Shown: piece after piece, positions 8,423-16,710 of the stretch
Layout: the number at the start of each line of letters is the position of its first letter
Numbering within the stretch: position 1 is the stretch's first letter
DNA from: an uncultured Subdoligranulum sp.
Lineage (GTDB): Bacteria; Bacillota; Clostridia; Oscillospirales; Ruminococcaceae
DNA length: 64,000 bases
NCBI GenBank assembly: GCA_945830575.1
Contig: CALZZE010000001.1
Span: 62,001 to 126,000, forward strand
Reading direction: 5' to 3'
The notes under the pieces: model-generated
Told to the model about the DNA's origin: nothing
The model's input: the letters and a program-made list of their open reading frames with translations, nothing else
Database searches by the model: none
Program-made: the position numbers and the translations under genes

Positions 8423-8980
8423 TTACAGGATGCCCAGACCGGACAGCAGCGTTTTCAGACCCATCAGCACCAGCACCACGCCGCCGGCCCGCTCGGCAGG
8501 GGCGCGGTACTTGCTCCCGAACAGCGCACCCACCTTGACGCCCGCCGCGGACAGCACGCAGGTGATAATGCCGATGAGGCTCACCGCGGGTACGATGTTC
8601 ACATTCACCGCCGCAAATCCCACGCCCGCCGCAAATGCGTCGATGCTGTCCGCCACCGTCAGCGGCAGCATGGCTTTCACGCTGAAATCGTCATCCAGTT
8701 CTTCTTCCTCGCCAAAGCTCTCCCGCACCATGTTGCCGCCGATGATGGCCAGCAGCACGAAGGCCACCCACGGCCCGATGGTGCTCATCAGCTGACCGAA
8801 CCGGCTGCCCAGAAAGTATCCGGCCAGCGGAAACAGCGCCTGCCCCGCGCCAAACCACACGCCGCAGGTGAGGGCGTGCTTCAGCGTGACCCTGCGGACC
8901 GAAAGCCCCTTGCAGATGGACACCGCGAACGCATCCATGGACAGACTCACCGCAATGACGACCAGATCCCAAAAACCCAT
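8423..8980 (-). CDS. mntP: Manganese efflux pump MntP
   Basis: A six-helix membrane protein of 185 residues with the two repeated MntP signatures SMDAFAVS (about 14-21) and ADSIDAFAAG (about 112-121), whose acidic residues are essential for Mn2+ export in the family. An acidic cytoplasmic loop (GEEEELDDD) joins the halves. The gene stands alone, and its 5' leader carries a Mn2+-sensing yybP-ykoY riboswitch with promoter and terminator. High intracellular Mn2+ should therefore switch it on to protect the cytoplasm. Confidence 0.95.
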   Translation of the reverse strand: MGFWDLVVIAVSLSMDAFAVSICKGLSVRRVTLKHALTCGVWFGAGQALFPLAGYFLGSRFGQLMSTIGPWVAFVLLAIIGGNMVRESFGEEEELDDDFSVKAMLPLTVADSIDAFAAGVGFAAVNVNIVPAVSLIGIITCVLSAAGVKVGALFGSKYRAPAERAGGVVLVLMGLKTLLSGLGIL

Positions 8981-9002
8981 GCTGAACTCCTTTCAAACAA
9001 CA

Positions 9003-9027
9003 AAAAAAGACGCGACCACCCGCGCCG
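9003..9027 (-). terminator. Expression-platform terminator of the Mn riboswitch
   Basis: On the minus strand CGCG-GGTGGT-CGCG is followed by TC and seven Ts, ending about 20 bases before the mntP start. It lies directly after the aptamer and is short, as expected for a hairpin competing with the Mn-bound fold. Confidence 0.55.
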
Positions 9028-9140
9028 CCCCACACCGGGCAGCAAAGCGGATAAGTCTCGTCAATTAAAACTAAGCCAAGGCCATGCGGGCCTATTATGT
9101 TGGCAGAGCTACATCCCACAGGATGCCGACTACTCCCTTA
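9028..9140 (-). ncRNA. yybP-ykoY manganese riboswitch upstream of mntP
   Basis: Read on the minus strand, the leader contains GGGAGTAG near its 5' end, CCAACATAAT in the middle and GACGAGACTTATC before the closing 3' strand. These are the conserved elements of the yybP-ykoY aptamer, including the CGAGA loop segment that helps bind Mn2+. It sits between a strong promoter and mntP, the most common target of this riboswitch class. Confidence 0.85.
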
Positions 9141-9150
9141 AACAACAAGT

Positions 9151-9180
9151 AGTGTATCATGGAAAGGGGAAACCTGTCAA
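9151..9180 (-). promoter_or_regulatory. Promoter of the riboswitch-mntP transcript
   Basis: On the minus strand TTGACA (9175-9180) and TACACT (9151-9156) are 18 bases apart, and transcription would start just before the aptamer. Confidence 0.7.
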
Positions 9181-9211
9181 TAGGTTGCGCTTTGCTAACT
9201 GCAAATTCTCC

Positions 9212-9240
9212 TTGCGCAGCAAAGCACTTTGCGGTACAAT
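9212..9240 (+). promoter_or_regulatory. Promoter of the HAD phosphatase-exonuclease pair
   Basis: TTGCGC (9212-9217), 17-base spacer, TACAAT (9235-9240), 33 bases before the ATG. Confidence 0.6.
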
Positions 9241-9272
9241 AGAGAAAAAGAAAAGAAAAAGGACGTGACACC

Positions 9273-10097
9273 ATGCCCTATCGAGTATTGGCGTTGGATC
9301 TGGACGGAACCCTGACCAACAGTGACAAAGTGATCACCCCGCGCACCAGACAGGCGCTTCTGGATGCCGCCGATGCAGGCACCACCATCGTGCTGGCCAG
9401 CGGCCGCCCCACGGTGGGCATCCAGCCGCTGGCGGAGGAACTGGAACTGGCCAGCCGCGGCGGCTGCATTCTGAGCTACAACGGCGGCAAGATCATTGAC
9501 TGCAAAACCGGCGAAACGCTGGTGCAGTATGCCTTCCCGGCGGACCTCATCCCCAAGGTCTGCCTGTTTGCCAAGTATTGGAACGTGGTGCCGCTGACCT
9601 ACGACCAGAACGGCATCGTCACCGAGGAGCCGGACAATCCCTACGTGCTGGAGGAGGCCCGCATCAACCGCATCCCGGTGAACCGGGTGGAGGATCTGGC
9701 CGCCCACGTGACCTATCCCATCAACAAGCTGCTGCTGGTGGGCGACCCGGTGGATATGCCCCACGTGGAGGAATTGATGCAGCAGGAGTTTGCGGGACGG
9801 CTGTCCATTTACCGTTCGGCGCCGTTTTTCATCGAGACCATGCCGCTGGGCGTGGAGAAATCCGCCTCGCTGGCGCTGCTGCTCCAGCGCCTTGGCCTTC
9901 GCCCCGCCGACCTGATGGCCTGCGGCGACGGCTGGAACGATGAACCTATGATTCGGTTTGCGGGCATGGGCGTGGCGATGGCCAACGCGGTCCCGGCGGT
10001 GAAGGCCGTGGCGGATTTTGTCACCGCCGACAATGACCATGACGGCGTGGGCATCGCGGTGGAGAAGTTCATTCTGGGCAGGGAGGTGACGCTGTGA
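9273..10097 (+). CDS. Cof-type HAD-IIB family phosphatase
   Basis: A cytosolic HAD-superfamily hydrolase of 274 residues. Motif I is DLDGTLT (nucleophile Asp9), motif II LASGRP, the conserved Lys of motif III lies in the GVEKSASLALL segment, and motif IV is GDGWNDEPM. The C2B cap between motifs II and III places it with Cof/YidA-like phosphatases acting on small sugar phosphates or cofactors. The exact substrate is not predictable. It overlaps the following exonuclease gene by 4 bases. Confidence 0.9.
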   Translation: MPYRVLALDLDGTLTNSDKVITPRTRQALLDAADAGTTIVLASGRPTVGIQPLAEELELASRGGCILSYNGGKIIDCKTGETLVQYAFPADLIPKVCLFAKYWNVVPLTYDQNGIVTEEPDNPYVLEEARINRIPVNRVEDLAAHVTYPINKLLLVGDPVDMPHVEELMQQEFAGRLSIYRSAPFFIETMPLGVEKSASLALLLQRLGLRPADLMACGDGWNDEPMIRFAGMGVAMANAVPAVKAVADFVTADNDHDGVGIAVEKFILGREVTL

Positions 10098-11050
10098 ATC
10101 TCATCGTGTTTGACCTGGAATGGAACATCGGCTGGCAGCCCTGGACCTTCCGTTATCAAGGCGCCGAACTGACGCTGCGCGGCGAGATCATCCAGATCGG
10201 CGCCGCCCGCATCAACGAGCGGGGCGATGTGCTGGATACCTTTGAGGTCAACCTGAAACCCCGCATTTTCCGCAAGCTGCAAAAGCACATTGCGCAGGTC
10301 ACGGGGCTGTCGCAGGGAGATTTGGACGCTGGCCTGCCCATGAGGGAGGGACTGCGCCGCTTTGTGGAGTGGGCCGGTCCCGACGCCGAGCTGGCCGAGT
10401 GGGGCATGGACGATGTGCCGGTGCTGAAGCAAAACCTGTTTCTGGTGGGGCTGGACGAGCAGTGGCCGGCACGCTGGTATGATTTGCAGCGCATTTTCCT
10501 GCAAAGCTATCCCCGGCAGGAAGGGGAGGGCATGACGCTGAAAAGCGTGGTGGAACGCCTTGGCATCCCGCAGGACGAACCCTTCCACAACGCGCTGGAT
10601 GACGCGCTGTACACGGTGAAGATTTGCCGCCAGCTGCCGCTGTGGGACGGGCTGGCCGCCTATCCCACCGATGACGAGCTGCTGGTAGAGGCGCTGAACC
10701 CCAGCTCCGGTGCGGTGGATATCCAAATTTTTAACGGCCTGATGGACCATGACGCCTACAAAAACGACCCGACGCTGAGCCGGGTGGCCTGCCCGGTCTG
10801 CGGCAAACCGCTGGCCCACGATGAAGTGTGGCTCAAGCGGGGCAATACCGGGTATTACACCATGAGCCGCTGCGCCGTCTGCGGGCCGTGGTTCACCCGA
10901 TTCAAGCTCAGCCGCCGGGACGGCCTTTGCTGGAACTTTGCCCGCTGCACCGAGCCTGTCACCCCGGAGACGGAAGCCCGCTGGAACAAGCAGCGCAGCG
11001 CCGCCATTGAACGGATGAAACGCAAGGCGGAGAAGGCCGCACAGGAATAA
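10094..11050 (+). CDS. DEDDh 3'-5' exonuclease with C-terminal zinc ribbon
   Basis: 318 residues. The N-terminal 190 residues are an RNase T/KapD/ERI1-like exonuclease: VFDLEWN (Asp-x-Glu of Exo I), a WGMDD segment (Exo II) and FHNALDDALYT (Exo III with catalytic His and Asp). The C-terminal part has two Cys pairs (CPVCGKP and CAVCGPW) forming a probable zinc ribbon, an addition not found in plain KapD proteins. Likely trims RNA or short DNA. Cotranscribed with the HAD phosphatase through an ATGA-type overlap. Confidence 0.85.
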   Translation: MNLIVFDLEWNIGWQPWTFRYQGAELTLRGEIIQIGAARINERGDVLDTFEVNLKPRIFRKLQKHIAQVTGLSQGDLDAGLPMREGLRRFVEWAGPDAELAEWGMDDVPVLKQNLFLVGLDEQWPARWYDLQRIFLQSYPRQEGEGMTLKSVVERLGIPQDEPFHNALDDALYTVKICRQLPLWDGLAAYPTDDELLVEALNPSSGAVDIQIFNGLMDHDAYKNDPTLSRVACPVCGKPLAHDEVWLKRGNTGYYTMSRCAVCGPWFTRFKLSRRDGLCWNFARCTEPVTPETEARWNKQRSAAIERMKRKAEKAAQE

Positions 11051-11060
11051 ATGGGAAAAA

Positions 11061-11135
11061 GTTGCAACTGGTTACAATTTATTTACAAATCCCTATTGAC
11101 AACGGATGACAAAAGAGTTACAATTTAGTTGCAAG
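11061..11135 (+). promoter_or_regulatory. Strong promoter with repeated flanking motifs
   Basis: TTGACA (11096-11101), 17-base spacer, TACAAT (11119-11124). The sequence GTTACAATTTA occurs twice (11071-11081 and 11117-11127), the palindrome GTTGCAAC lies at 11061-11068 and GTTGCAAG at 11128-11135. Motifs thus bracket the promoter as operator pairs do. Confidence 0.65.
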
Positions 11136-11216
11136 CAAAAAAGACATTCCCTCTTTTTCATGTGTTCTTCTCCTCCTTTTTGAAAACCCTCGCCCATCCC
11201 TCGGGCGAGGGCTTTT
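11131..11216 (+). ncRNA. Candidate small RNA with anti-Shine-Dalgarno segment
   Basis: A consensus promoter is followed after about 60 bases by a strong terminator, giving a transcript of about 86 bases with no convincing coding region (only a 7-codon ATG frame). It contains a pyrimidine stretch, TTCTTCTCCTCCTTTTT, complementary to ribosome-binding sites. C/U-rich unpaired segments of this kind are the seed of Gram-positive sRNAs such as RsaE/RoxS. A leader of the downstream padR gene is less likely, because padR has its own promoter region. Confidence 0.5.
11183..11216 (+). terminator. Terminator of the sRNA-like unit
   Basis: CCCTCGCCC (11187-11195), 7-base loop, GGGCGAGGG (11203-11211), then CTTTTCGTT. 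Confidence 0.9.
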
Positions 11217-11250
11217 CGTTGTGTTTCCGGAAAAAATCTGCGAATACCTA

Positions 11251-11283
11251 TTGCAAAATACAATATTATATGATATATAATAT
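11251..11283 (+). promoter_or_regulatory. padR promoter and candidate PadR operator
   Basis: A perfect palindrome, ATATTATAT-GAT-ATATAATAT (11263-11283), overlaps a TATAAT box (11276-11281) with a TTGCAA box (11251-11256) 19 bases upstream. PadR-type regulators commonly repress their own promoter through AT-rich palindromes. Confidence 0.55.
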
Positions 11284-11319
11284 ATAGAACCCTACACCAT
11301 ATCCGGAAAGGAGGCCCAC

Positions 11320-11640
11320 ATGAGCTTTACCACAGGCGCGGCGCTGCTGGACGCCATCGTGCTGGCGGTGGTGGCCCGCGAGGAACAGGGAACCTATGGC
11401 TACCGCATCACGCAGGAGGTCAAGCAGGTGCTGGATATTTCTGAGTCCACCCTCTACCCGGTGCTGCGCCGCCTGCAAAAGGATGGCCTGCTCACCACTT
11501 ACGACGCCCCCTGCAACGGCCGCAACCGCCGGTATTACCGGGCCACCGGGGCGGGCTGCACGCAGCTGGCACAGTACCGGGCGGAATGGGCGGCCTATAC
11601 CGACAAAATCAACCAATTCTTAAAGGGGGAGCAACCATGA
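11320..11640 (+). CDS. PadR-family transcriptional regulator
   Basis: A compact winged-helix PadR protein of 106 residues: YGYRITQEVKQVLDISESTLYPVLRRLQKDGLL helix-turn-helix region and wing GRNRRYYRAT. The ATG has an AAAGGAGG site eight bases upstream. Its stop overlaps the start of the next gene (ATGA), a pairing of PadR with a HAAS/DUF1700-type membrane protein that recurs in Firmicutes, where the two control each other in envelope-stress-like responses. A palindrome in its promoter suggests autoregulation. Confidence 0.9.
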   Translation: MSFTTGAALLDAIVLAVVAREEQGTYGYRITQEVKQVLDISESTLYPVLRRLQKDGLLTTYDAPCNGRNRRYYRATGAGCTQLAQYRAEWAAYTDKINQFLKGEQP

Positions 11641-12803
11641 AAAAATACGCCTATCTGGCAAGGCTGGAGGAACTGTTGGAGGCGCTGCCCGCCGAGGAAC
11701 GGCAGGATGCGCTGAACTATTACGAGGAATTTTTTGACGCGGCGGGTGCGGACGATTCTGCCGCCGCCGGGCTGGAATCCCCGGAGGAGGCCGCCCGCAA
11801 AATTCTGGAAGGGGAGGGGGTGGCCCCGTCCCAGCCAGTCCCGCCGACTCCGCCCGCAGCCCCCGAACCGCCGCCGCTGGAGGAACCGCGAAATTATCCC
11901 ACCGGCGGCACAACGCCCCGACAGCCGCCCAGACCCTTCTCCCGCAAGGGCTGGCTGCTGTTCCTTGTGGTGCTTGCCGCCGCCTTTCTGGTGCAGCTGG
12001 CAGTTCTGGTACTGTTCTTCGCCCCCATCGGCGGCAGCGCCGACATGGCAACCGCTTCTTCGGTCACAACGGAGGCCATCACCGAGTACGTCACCGGGGA
12101 CGCCGCCAACCTTGCCCAGTCCACAGCCGTCACCCCGGAGTCTACGGAGCTGCCCGCCACCGGAACCGGCTACGCCCAGAACATGGTCTGCTCCATGAAG
12201 CGGGGCGATTCTCTGGGAATCAAGCTGCGTTCCGGCAAGGTGTTTCTGGAGGTCAACGAGGACATCAATGACCGCAGCACCTATATCGGTGTCCGCAATG
12301 CCGATGAGAGCTTCGCGGTGCAGCAAACCGATGATGGCGACTGGCTCGTTGGCAGCACCGATCGCAGCGGTGCGCTGATTCTGACGGTGAAAATTCCCCG
12401 CGGGGTGCTGTCGGAGGTGCAGGTGTCGCTGGAGAAGGGCGATATTTCGGTGATGGACAACCTTTCGCTGGAGGAACTGGAGCTGGAGACCGGCAGCGGC
12501 CGCATCACGACGCAGAACATCTCCGCTGAGGATGTGGAGCTGAAAACCAGCGACGGCCATGTGACCACCGGCGTGGTCACGCCGCAGGAAAAGCTGAAAG
12601 TAGTCGCCGCGGGCGGCGCCGCGCAGCTGATTCTGGCCGGAAACAAAAGCGATTACAGCCTGTATGTCGTCAGCAAAAACGGCGTTCTGCGCGATGGCGG
12701 AGAGCAGACCCCTGGCAGGAGCCTGAAAACCGGCCAGATTGACCGCCCCACCGTCACCGTGCAGGCCGACGGGGACATTACTCTGGAGTACAGCGGCAGC
12801 TGA
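11637..12803 (+). CDS. HAAS (DUF1700)-TM-DUF4097 membrane protein
   Basis: 388 residues. Residues 1-55 match the HAAS helical domain (YLARLEELLEALPAEERQDALNYYEEFF), followed by a Pro-rich linker, one transmembrane helix (about 102-128) and an extracellular Ser/Thr-rich stalk leading to a beta-helix-like DUF4097 domain with repeated short strands (GDISVMDNLSLEELELETGSG). HAAS domains pair with PadR regulators; DUF4097 domains are found in envelope proteins such as LiaX. Likely the sensor or effector partner of the upstream PadR. Start ATG 11637 lies behind GGGGGAG. Confidence 0.85.
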   Translation: MKKYAYLARLEELLEALPAEERQDALNYYEEFFDAAGADDSAAAGLESPEEAARKILEGEGVAPSQPVPPTPPAAPEPPPLEEPRNYPTGGTTPRQPPRPFSRKGWLLFLVVLAAAFLVQLAVLVLFFAPIGGSADMATASSVTTEAITEYVTGDAANLAQSTAVTPESTELPATGTGYAQNMVCSMKRGDSLGIKLRSGKVFLEVNEDINDRSTYIGVRNADESFAVQQTDDGDWLVGSTDRSGALILTVKIPRGVLSEVQVSLEKGDISVMDNLSLEELELETGSGRITTQNISAEDVELKTSDGHVTTGVVTPQEKLKVVAAGGAAQLILAGNKSDYSLYVVSKNGVLRDGGEQTPGRSLKTGQIDRPTVTVQADGDITLEYSGS

Positions 12804-12905
12804 AACAGCAGAATACTGCCCATAGTCATACTTTGACCGGGGGCTTTGGTGCAACTTTCACAGTTTTCTTTCACTGAACAAAAATAAGATTCTACGCGAA
12901 AAATT

Positions 12906-12934
12906 TTGCCATTTGCCGCCAAATGTGGTACAAT
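12906..12934 (+). promoter_or_regulatory. Promoter of guaB
   Basis: TTGCCA (12906-12911), 17-base spacer, TACAAT (12929-12934). Confidence 0.6.
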
Positions 12935-12986
12935 CTCTCCAATAGCAAAAACTTATGACAGATGAAGGAAAAAGGAGAAACGAAAC

Positions 12987-14489
12987 ATGGCGTACTACTT
13001 TTCGGAACCGTCCCGCACCTTTGGCGAATATCTGCTGGTCCCCGGGTACTCCTCCTCGGAGTGCGTGCCCACTGCCGTCAGCCTCAAGACCCCGCTGGTG
13101 AAATACCGCAAGGGTCAGGAGGAATGCCCTCTGGAGATGAACATCCCCATGGTGTCCGCCATCATGCAATCCGTCTCCGGTGAGAAGCTGGCCATCGCGC
13201 TGGCCAAACAGGGCGGCATCTCCTTTATTTACGGCTCCCAGTCCGTCCAGAGCGAGGCGGACATGGTGCGCCGCGTCAAGGCCTACAAGAAGGGCTTTGT
13301 CACCTCGGACTCCAACCTTGGCCCCGACGCCACGCTGGCGGACGTGCTGGACCTCAAGACCCGCACCGGCCATTCCACCGTGGCCATCACCGATGACGGC
13401 ACCGCCCACGGCAAGCTGCTGGGCATCGTGGCCTCCCGTGACTACCGTCTTTCCCGCATGTCCACCGACCTGAAGGTCACCGAGTTCATGACCCCGCTGG
13501 ACAAGCTGGTCACCGCTCCCGCCTCCACCAGCCTGCATGACTGCAACGACATCATCTGGGACAACAAGATCAACTCCCTGCCGCTGGTGGACGATGAGGG
13601 CCGCCTGCAGTACGTGGTGTTCCGCAAGGACTACGACTCCCACAAGGAGAACGTGAACGAGCTGCTGGACGAAAACAAGAGCTACGTGGTGGGCGCGGGC
13701 ATCAACACCCGCGACTACGCCGAGCGCGTGCCCGCGCTGGTGGACGCCGGTGTGGACGTGCTGTGCATCGACTCCTCCGAGGGCTACTCCGAGTGGCAGA
13801 GCCGCACCATCGGCTGGATCCGTGAGCACTACGGCGACAAGGTGAAGGTGGGCGCCGGCAACGTGGTGGACCGCGACGGCTTCCTGTTCCTCGCCAAGGC
13901 CGGCGCGGATTTCGTGAAGATCGGCATCGGCGGCGGTTCCATCTGCATCACCCGCGAGACCAAGGGCATCGGCCGCGGTCAGGCCACGGCGGTCATCGAG
14001 GTGGCCAAGGCCCGCGATGAATACTACGAGCAGACCGGCATCTATATCCCCATCTGCTCCGACGGCGGCATCGTCCACGACTACCACATCACGCTGGCGC
14101 TGGCCATGGGCGCGGACTTCGTCATGCTGGGGCGCTACTTTGCTCGCTTTGACGAGTCTCCCACCAACAAGCTGCGCGTGGGAGGCAACTACGTGAAGGA
14201 ATACTGGGGCGAAGGCTCCAACCGCGCCCGCAACTGGCAGCGGTACGATCTGGGCGGCGCCCAGAAGCTCAGCTTTGAGGAGGGCGTCGACAGCTACGTG
14301 CCCTACGCCGGACCTCTGGCGGACGGCGTGCAGACCACGCTGTACAAGGTGCGCTCCACCATGTGCAACTGCGGTGCGCTGTCCATCCCCGAGCTGCAGC
14401 AGAAGGCCCGCCTGACGGTGGTGTCCTCCACCTCCATTGTGGAGGGCGGCAGCCACGACGTCATCCTGAAAAACACCCCCAATAATTGA
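12987..14489 (+). CDS. guaB: Inosine-5'-monophosphate dehydrogenase
   Basis: 500 residues. Converts IMP to XMP with NAD+, the committed step of GTP synthesis. The (beta/alpha)8 barrel is split by a CBS pair (about residues 95-230: [31 protein letters not shown]). The catalytic loop is [12 protein letters not shown] with the nucleophilic Cys near residue 319, a variant of the usual GPGSICTTR, and is followed by [12 protein letters not shown]. The flap contains the EGSNRARNW region. Monocistronic, between its own promoter and terminator; start ATG 12987 behind AAAGGAG. Confidence 0.95.
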   Translation: MAYYFSEPSRTFGEYLLVPGYSSSECVPTAVSLKTPLVKYRKGQEECPLEMNIPMVSAIMQSVSGEKLAIALAKQGGISFIYGSQSVQSEADMVRRVKAYKKGFVTSDSNLGPDATLADVLDLKTRTGHSTVAITDDGTAHGKLLGIVASRDYRLSRMSTDLKVTEFMTPLDKLVTAPASTSLHDCNDIIWDNKINSLPLVDDEGRLQYVVFRKDYDSHKENVNELLDENKSYVVGAGINTRDYAERVPALVDAGVDVLCIDSSEGYSEWQSRTIGWIREHYGDKVKVGAGNVVDRDGFLFLAKAGADFVKIGIGGGSICITRETKGIGRGQATAVIEVAKARDEYYEQTGIYIPICSDGGIVHDYHITLALAMGADFVMLGRYFARFDESPTNKLRVGGNYVKEYWGEGSNRARNWQRYDLGGAQKLSFEEGVDSYVPYAGPLADGVQTTLYKVRSTMCNCGALSIPELQQKARLTVVSSTSIVEGGSHDVILKNTPNN

Positions 14490-14496
14490 TTTGTGG

Positions 14497-14526
14497 ATTC
14501 CCGCAGCCCCGGCTGCGGGAATTTTT
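14497..14526 (+). terminator. Terminator of guaB
   Basis: ATTCCCGCAGCC, loop CCG-type, GGCTGCGGGAAT followed by TTTTG. Confidence 0.9.
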
Positions 14527-14529
14527 GAA

Positions 14530-14558
14530 TTGACACCAGCCACAAGATATGGTATAAT
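14530..14558 (+). promoter_or_regulatory. Promoter of the peptide ABC transporter operon
   Basis: TTGACA (14530-14535), 17-base spacer, TATAAT (14553-14558): perfect consensus directly behind the guaB terminator. Confidence 0.9.
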
Positions 14559-14564
14559 GCTATT

Positions 14565-14742
14565 ATCCATCCGCCGACAACGATGCCGGCGAAGGACCTG
14601 CGTTTATCATAAGTCAGCAACAACAAGGGCAAACAGGGCACACAACGCTGTGGGCTTTTGTTTGCTTTTTGTGTTTTTGGCTGCCGGTAAGCGCCGGATC
14701 GAGGGAACGAACTGAAATAAAGGAGAGAAAGGAACCAACACC
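14565..14742 (+). promoter_or_regulatory. Structured leader of the peptide transporter operon, class unrecognised
   Basis: A leader of about 178 bases between promoter and first gene. It has a small hairpin CGCCG-N10-CGGCG (14571-14590) and then a complete intrinsic terminator. A terminator inside a leader points to attenuation by a riboswitch, protein or peptide. The sequence matches no aptamer class known to me. Confidence 0.5.
14629..14677 (+). terminator. Attenuator-type terminator in the peptide transporter leader
   Basis: GCAAACA (14629-14635) pairs with TGTTTGC (14659-14665), the inner part adds GGC-CACA/TGTG-GC pairs, and TTTTTGTGTTTTT follows. Confidence 0.75.
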
Positions 14743-16689
14743 ATGATGAACAGCAAGAAAATCCTTGCGCTGGGTCTGGCCGGGGCGATGGCTCTGAGCA
14801 TGGCGGCCTGCGGCGGCAGCGCCTCCTCTGGCACCTCTGCCGGCGGTGATGCCGCGGCGGAGACCAAGGCCTACCGCACGCTGTATTCCAGCGAAGTCAC
14901 CACCCTGAACTACCTGACCACCTCCTCCACCAACGAGTACGCCATCGGCGCCAACGTGGTGGACTGCCTTGTGGAATATGACTGCTACGGCAACATCATT
15001 CCTTCTCTGGCCGAGAGCTGGGAGAGCAACGAGGACATGACCGAGTGGACCTTCCACATCCGCAAGGGCGTGAAGTGGGTGGACAAGAACGGCGAGGAAG
15101 TGGCGGACGTCACCGCCAACGACTGGGTCGCCACCGCCCATTACGTCAATGACGCCGTCAACGATTCCGGCAGCCAGTACATGTACGACACCGGCTCTGT
15201 GGTACACAACGCCCAGGCCTACTATGACTACACCGCCTACCTGCTGGAGAGCGAGAACGGCACCAAGACCACCGATGCGGACGGCGATCCCATCGAGGTC
15301 GTGGAGGAAGTCAAGCCCGAGGACATCGGCGTCAAGGCCGTGGATGACTACACGCTGGTCTACACGCTGGATCAGCCCTGCCCGTTCTTCCTGAGCGTGC
15401 TGTCCTACACCTCCTACATGCCGGTGTACGGCCCCTTCCTGGAGGAGATGGGCGACCAGTTCGGTCTGGATGCCGACAGCCTGCTGTACAACGGCGCCTA
15501 CATCCTGTCCAGCTTTGAGCCGCAGTACGAGCGCGTGCTCACCAAGAACCCCACCTACTGGGACAAGGACAACGTCCTGATCGACGAGATCCGCGAGACC
15601 TACAATGCCGAGGCCAACAGCGTGGCCGCCAGCATGTATCAGGCCGGCGAGGTGGACTACCTGTCCGTTTCCTCCGACCTGCTGGATTCCATGCTCAAGG
15701 ACGAGAGCACCAAGGACAAGATCCATGCCTCCCGCGTGGACAACTCCTTCAGCTACTTCTACTGCTTCAACTTTGACCCGCAGTTTGACGCCGTCTACGA
15801 GCCGGACAACTGGAAGATCGCCGTCAACAACGAGAACTTCCGCAAGGCCATCATGGCCGGTCTGGATCGTGTCAAGGCGCTCACCGTCTCCGACCCCTAC
15901 AACCCCGAAAAGCTGTTGAACAACACCGTCACCCCCGCCAACTTCGCGGTGGGCGCCGGCAAGGATTTCACCCAGTATGACGCCGTCAAGCCCTACACCG
16001 ACGGCGACAGCTTTGACGCCGCCAAGGCTGTGGAGTACCGCGACGCCGCCAAGGCGGAGCTGACCGCCGCCGGCGCCACCTTCCCCATCAAGGTTCTCAT
16101 GCCCTACAACCCCTCCATCAGCAACTGGGACAAGGAGTGCCAGGTTATGGAGCAGCAGCTGGAGGGCCTGCTGGGCGCTGACTTCATTGACATCATCGTG
16201 GAGGCCGGCCCCGAGACCGGATTCCTGTCCAGCGTGCGCCGCAGCGGCAAGTATGCCCTGCTGAAGTGCAACTGGGGCGCCGACTACGCTGACCCCCAGA
16301 CCTGGAGCGAACCCTTCGGTGAGGGCAACAACTACAACTTCTGGGATATCAGCGGCAACGCCGACACCGAGGCCCTGTTTGCCGCGTACAGCGAACAGGT
16401 CGCCCGCGCTGCCTCCATCTATGACGACGACGAGGCCCGCTACGCCGCCTTTGCCGAGGCCGAGGCCATGCTGCTGGACCATGCCATCATCATTCCCTAC
16501 AGCGTTTCTGCCGGTGACGGCTATGTCATCTCCAACCTGAACCCGCTGGAGGGCGAGTTTGCCTCCTACGGTGTGGCCCGCGAGCGTTACAAGTACCAGA
16601 AGCTGTACGACACCTCCATGAGTATGGAGGAGTTCAACGCCGCCTTTGACGCCTGGGAAGCAGAGCGCGCCAAGGCCATCGCTCAGTAA
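14743..16689 (+). CDS. Peptide ABC transporter substrate-binding lipoprotein (SBP family 5)
   Basis: 648 residues. A lipoprotein signal (KKILALGLAGAMALSMAAC, acylated Cys23) is followed by a Gly/Ser linker and a family 5 solute-binding fold (OppA/DppA type: TLNYLTTSSTNEYAIGANVVD, AESWESNEDMTEWTFHIRKGVKW). At about 100 residues above the typical length it has extra loops (SENGTKTTDADGDP). It binds peptides outside the membrane and hands them to the permeases encoded next. The NlpC/P60 peptidase ending the operon suggests muropeptides as ligands. Large hairpins follow the gene and may keep its mRNA level above that of the permease genes. Confidence 0.92.
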   Translation: MMNSKKILALGLAGAMALSMAACGGSASSGTSAGGDAAAETKAYRTLYSSEVTTLNYLTTSSTNEYAIGANVVDCLVEYDCYGNIIPSLAESWESNEDMTEWTFHIRKGVKWVDKNGEEVADVTANDWVATAHYVNDAVNDSGSQYMYDTGSVVHNAQAYYDYTAYLLESENGTKTTDADGDPIEVVEEVKPEDIGVKAVDDYTLVYTLDQPCPFFLSVLSYTSYMPVYGPFLEEMGDQFGLDADSLLYNGAYILSSFEPQYERVLTKNPTYWDKDNVLIDEIRETYNAEANSVAASMYQAGEVDYLSVSSDLLDSMLKDESTKDKIHASRVDNSFSYFYCFNFDPQFDAVYEPDNWKIAVNNENFRKAIMAGLDRVKALTVSDPYNPEKLLNNTVTPANFAVGAGKDFTQYDAVKPYTDGDSFDAAKAVEYRDAAKAELTAAGATFPIKVLMPYNPSISNWDKECQVMEQQLEGLLGADFIDIIVEAGPETGFLSSVRRSGKYALLKCNWGADYADPQTWSEPFGEGNNYNFWDISGNADTEALFAAYSEQVARAASIYDDDEARYAAFAEAEAMLLDHAIIIPYSVSAGDGYVISNLNPLEGEFASYGVARERYKYQKLYDTSMSMEEFNAAFDAWEAERAKAIAQ

Positions 16690-16710
16690 TTCTGCTTCGT
16701 ACTCCAAAAC

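Noticed and set aside
8691-9119. Minus-strand open frame overlapping the mntP leader
   Set aside because: It covers the Mn riboswitch and overlaps mntP in another frame; no family similarity.
12858-14570. 570-codon minus-strand open frame opposite guaB
   Set aside because: Antisense shadow; composition dominated by Gly, His, Val and Gln and no ribosome-binding site.
14491-14715. 74-codon open frame in the peptide transporter leader
   Set aside because: It spans the guaB terminator, the promoter and the leader terminator, which a real gene would not.
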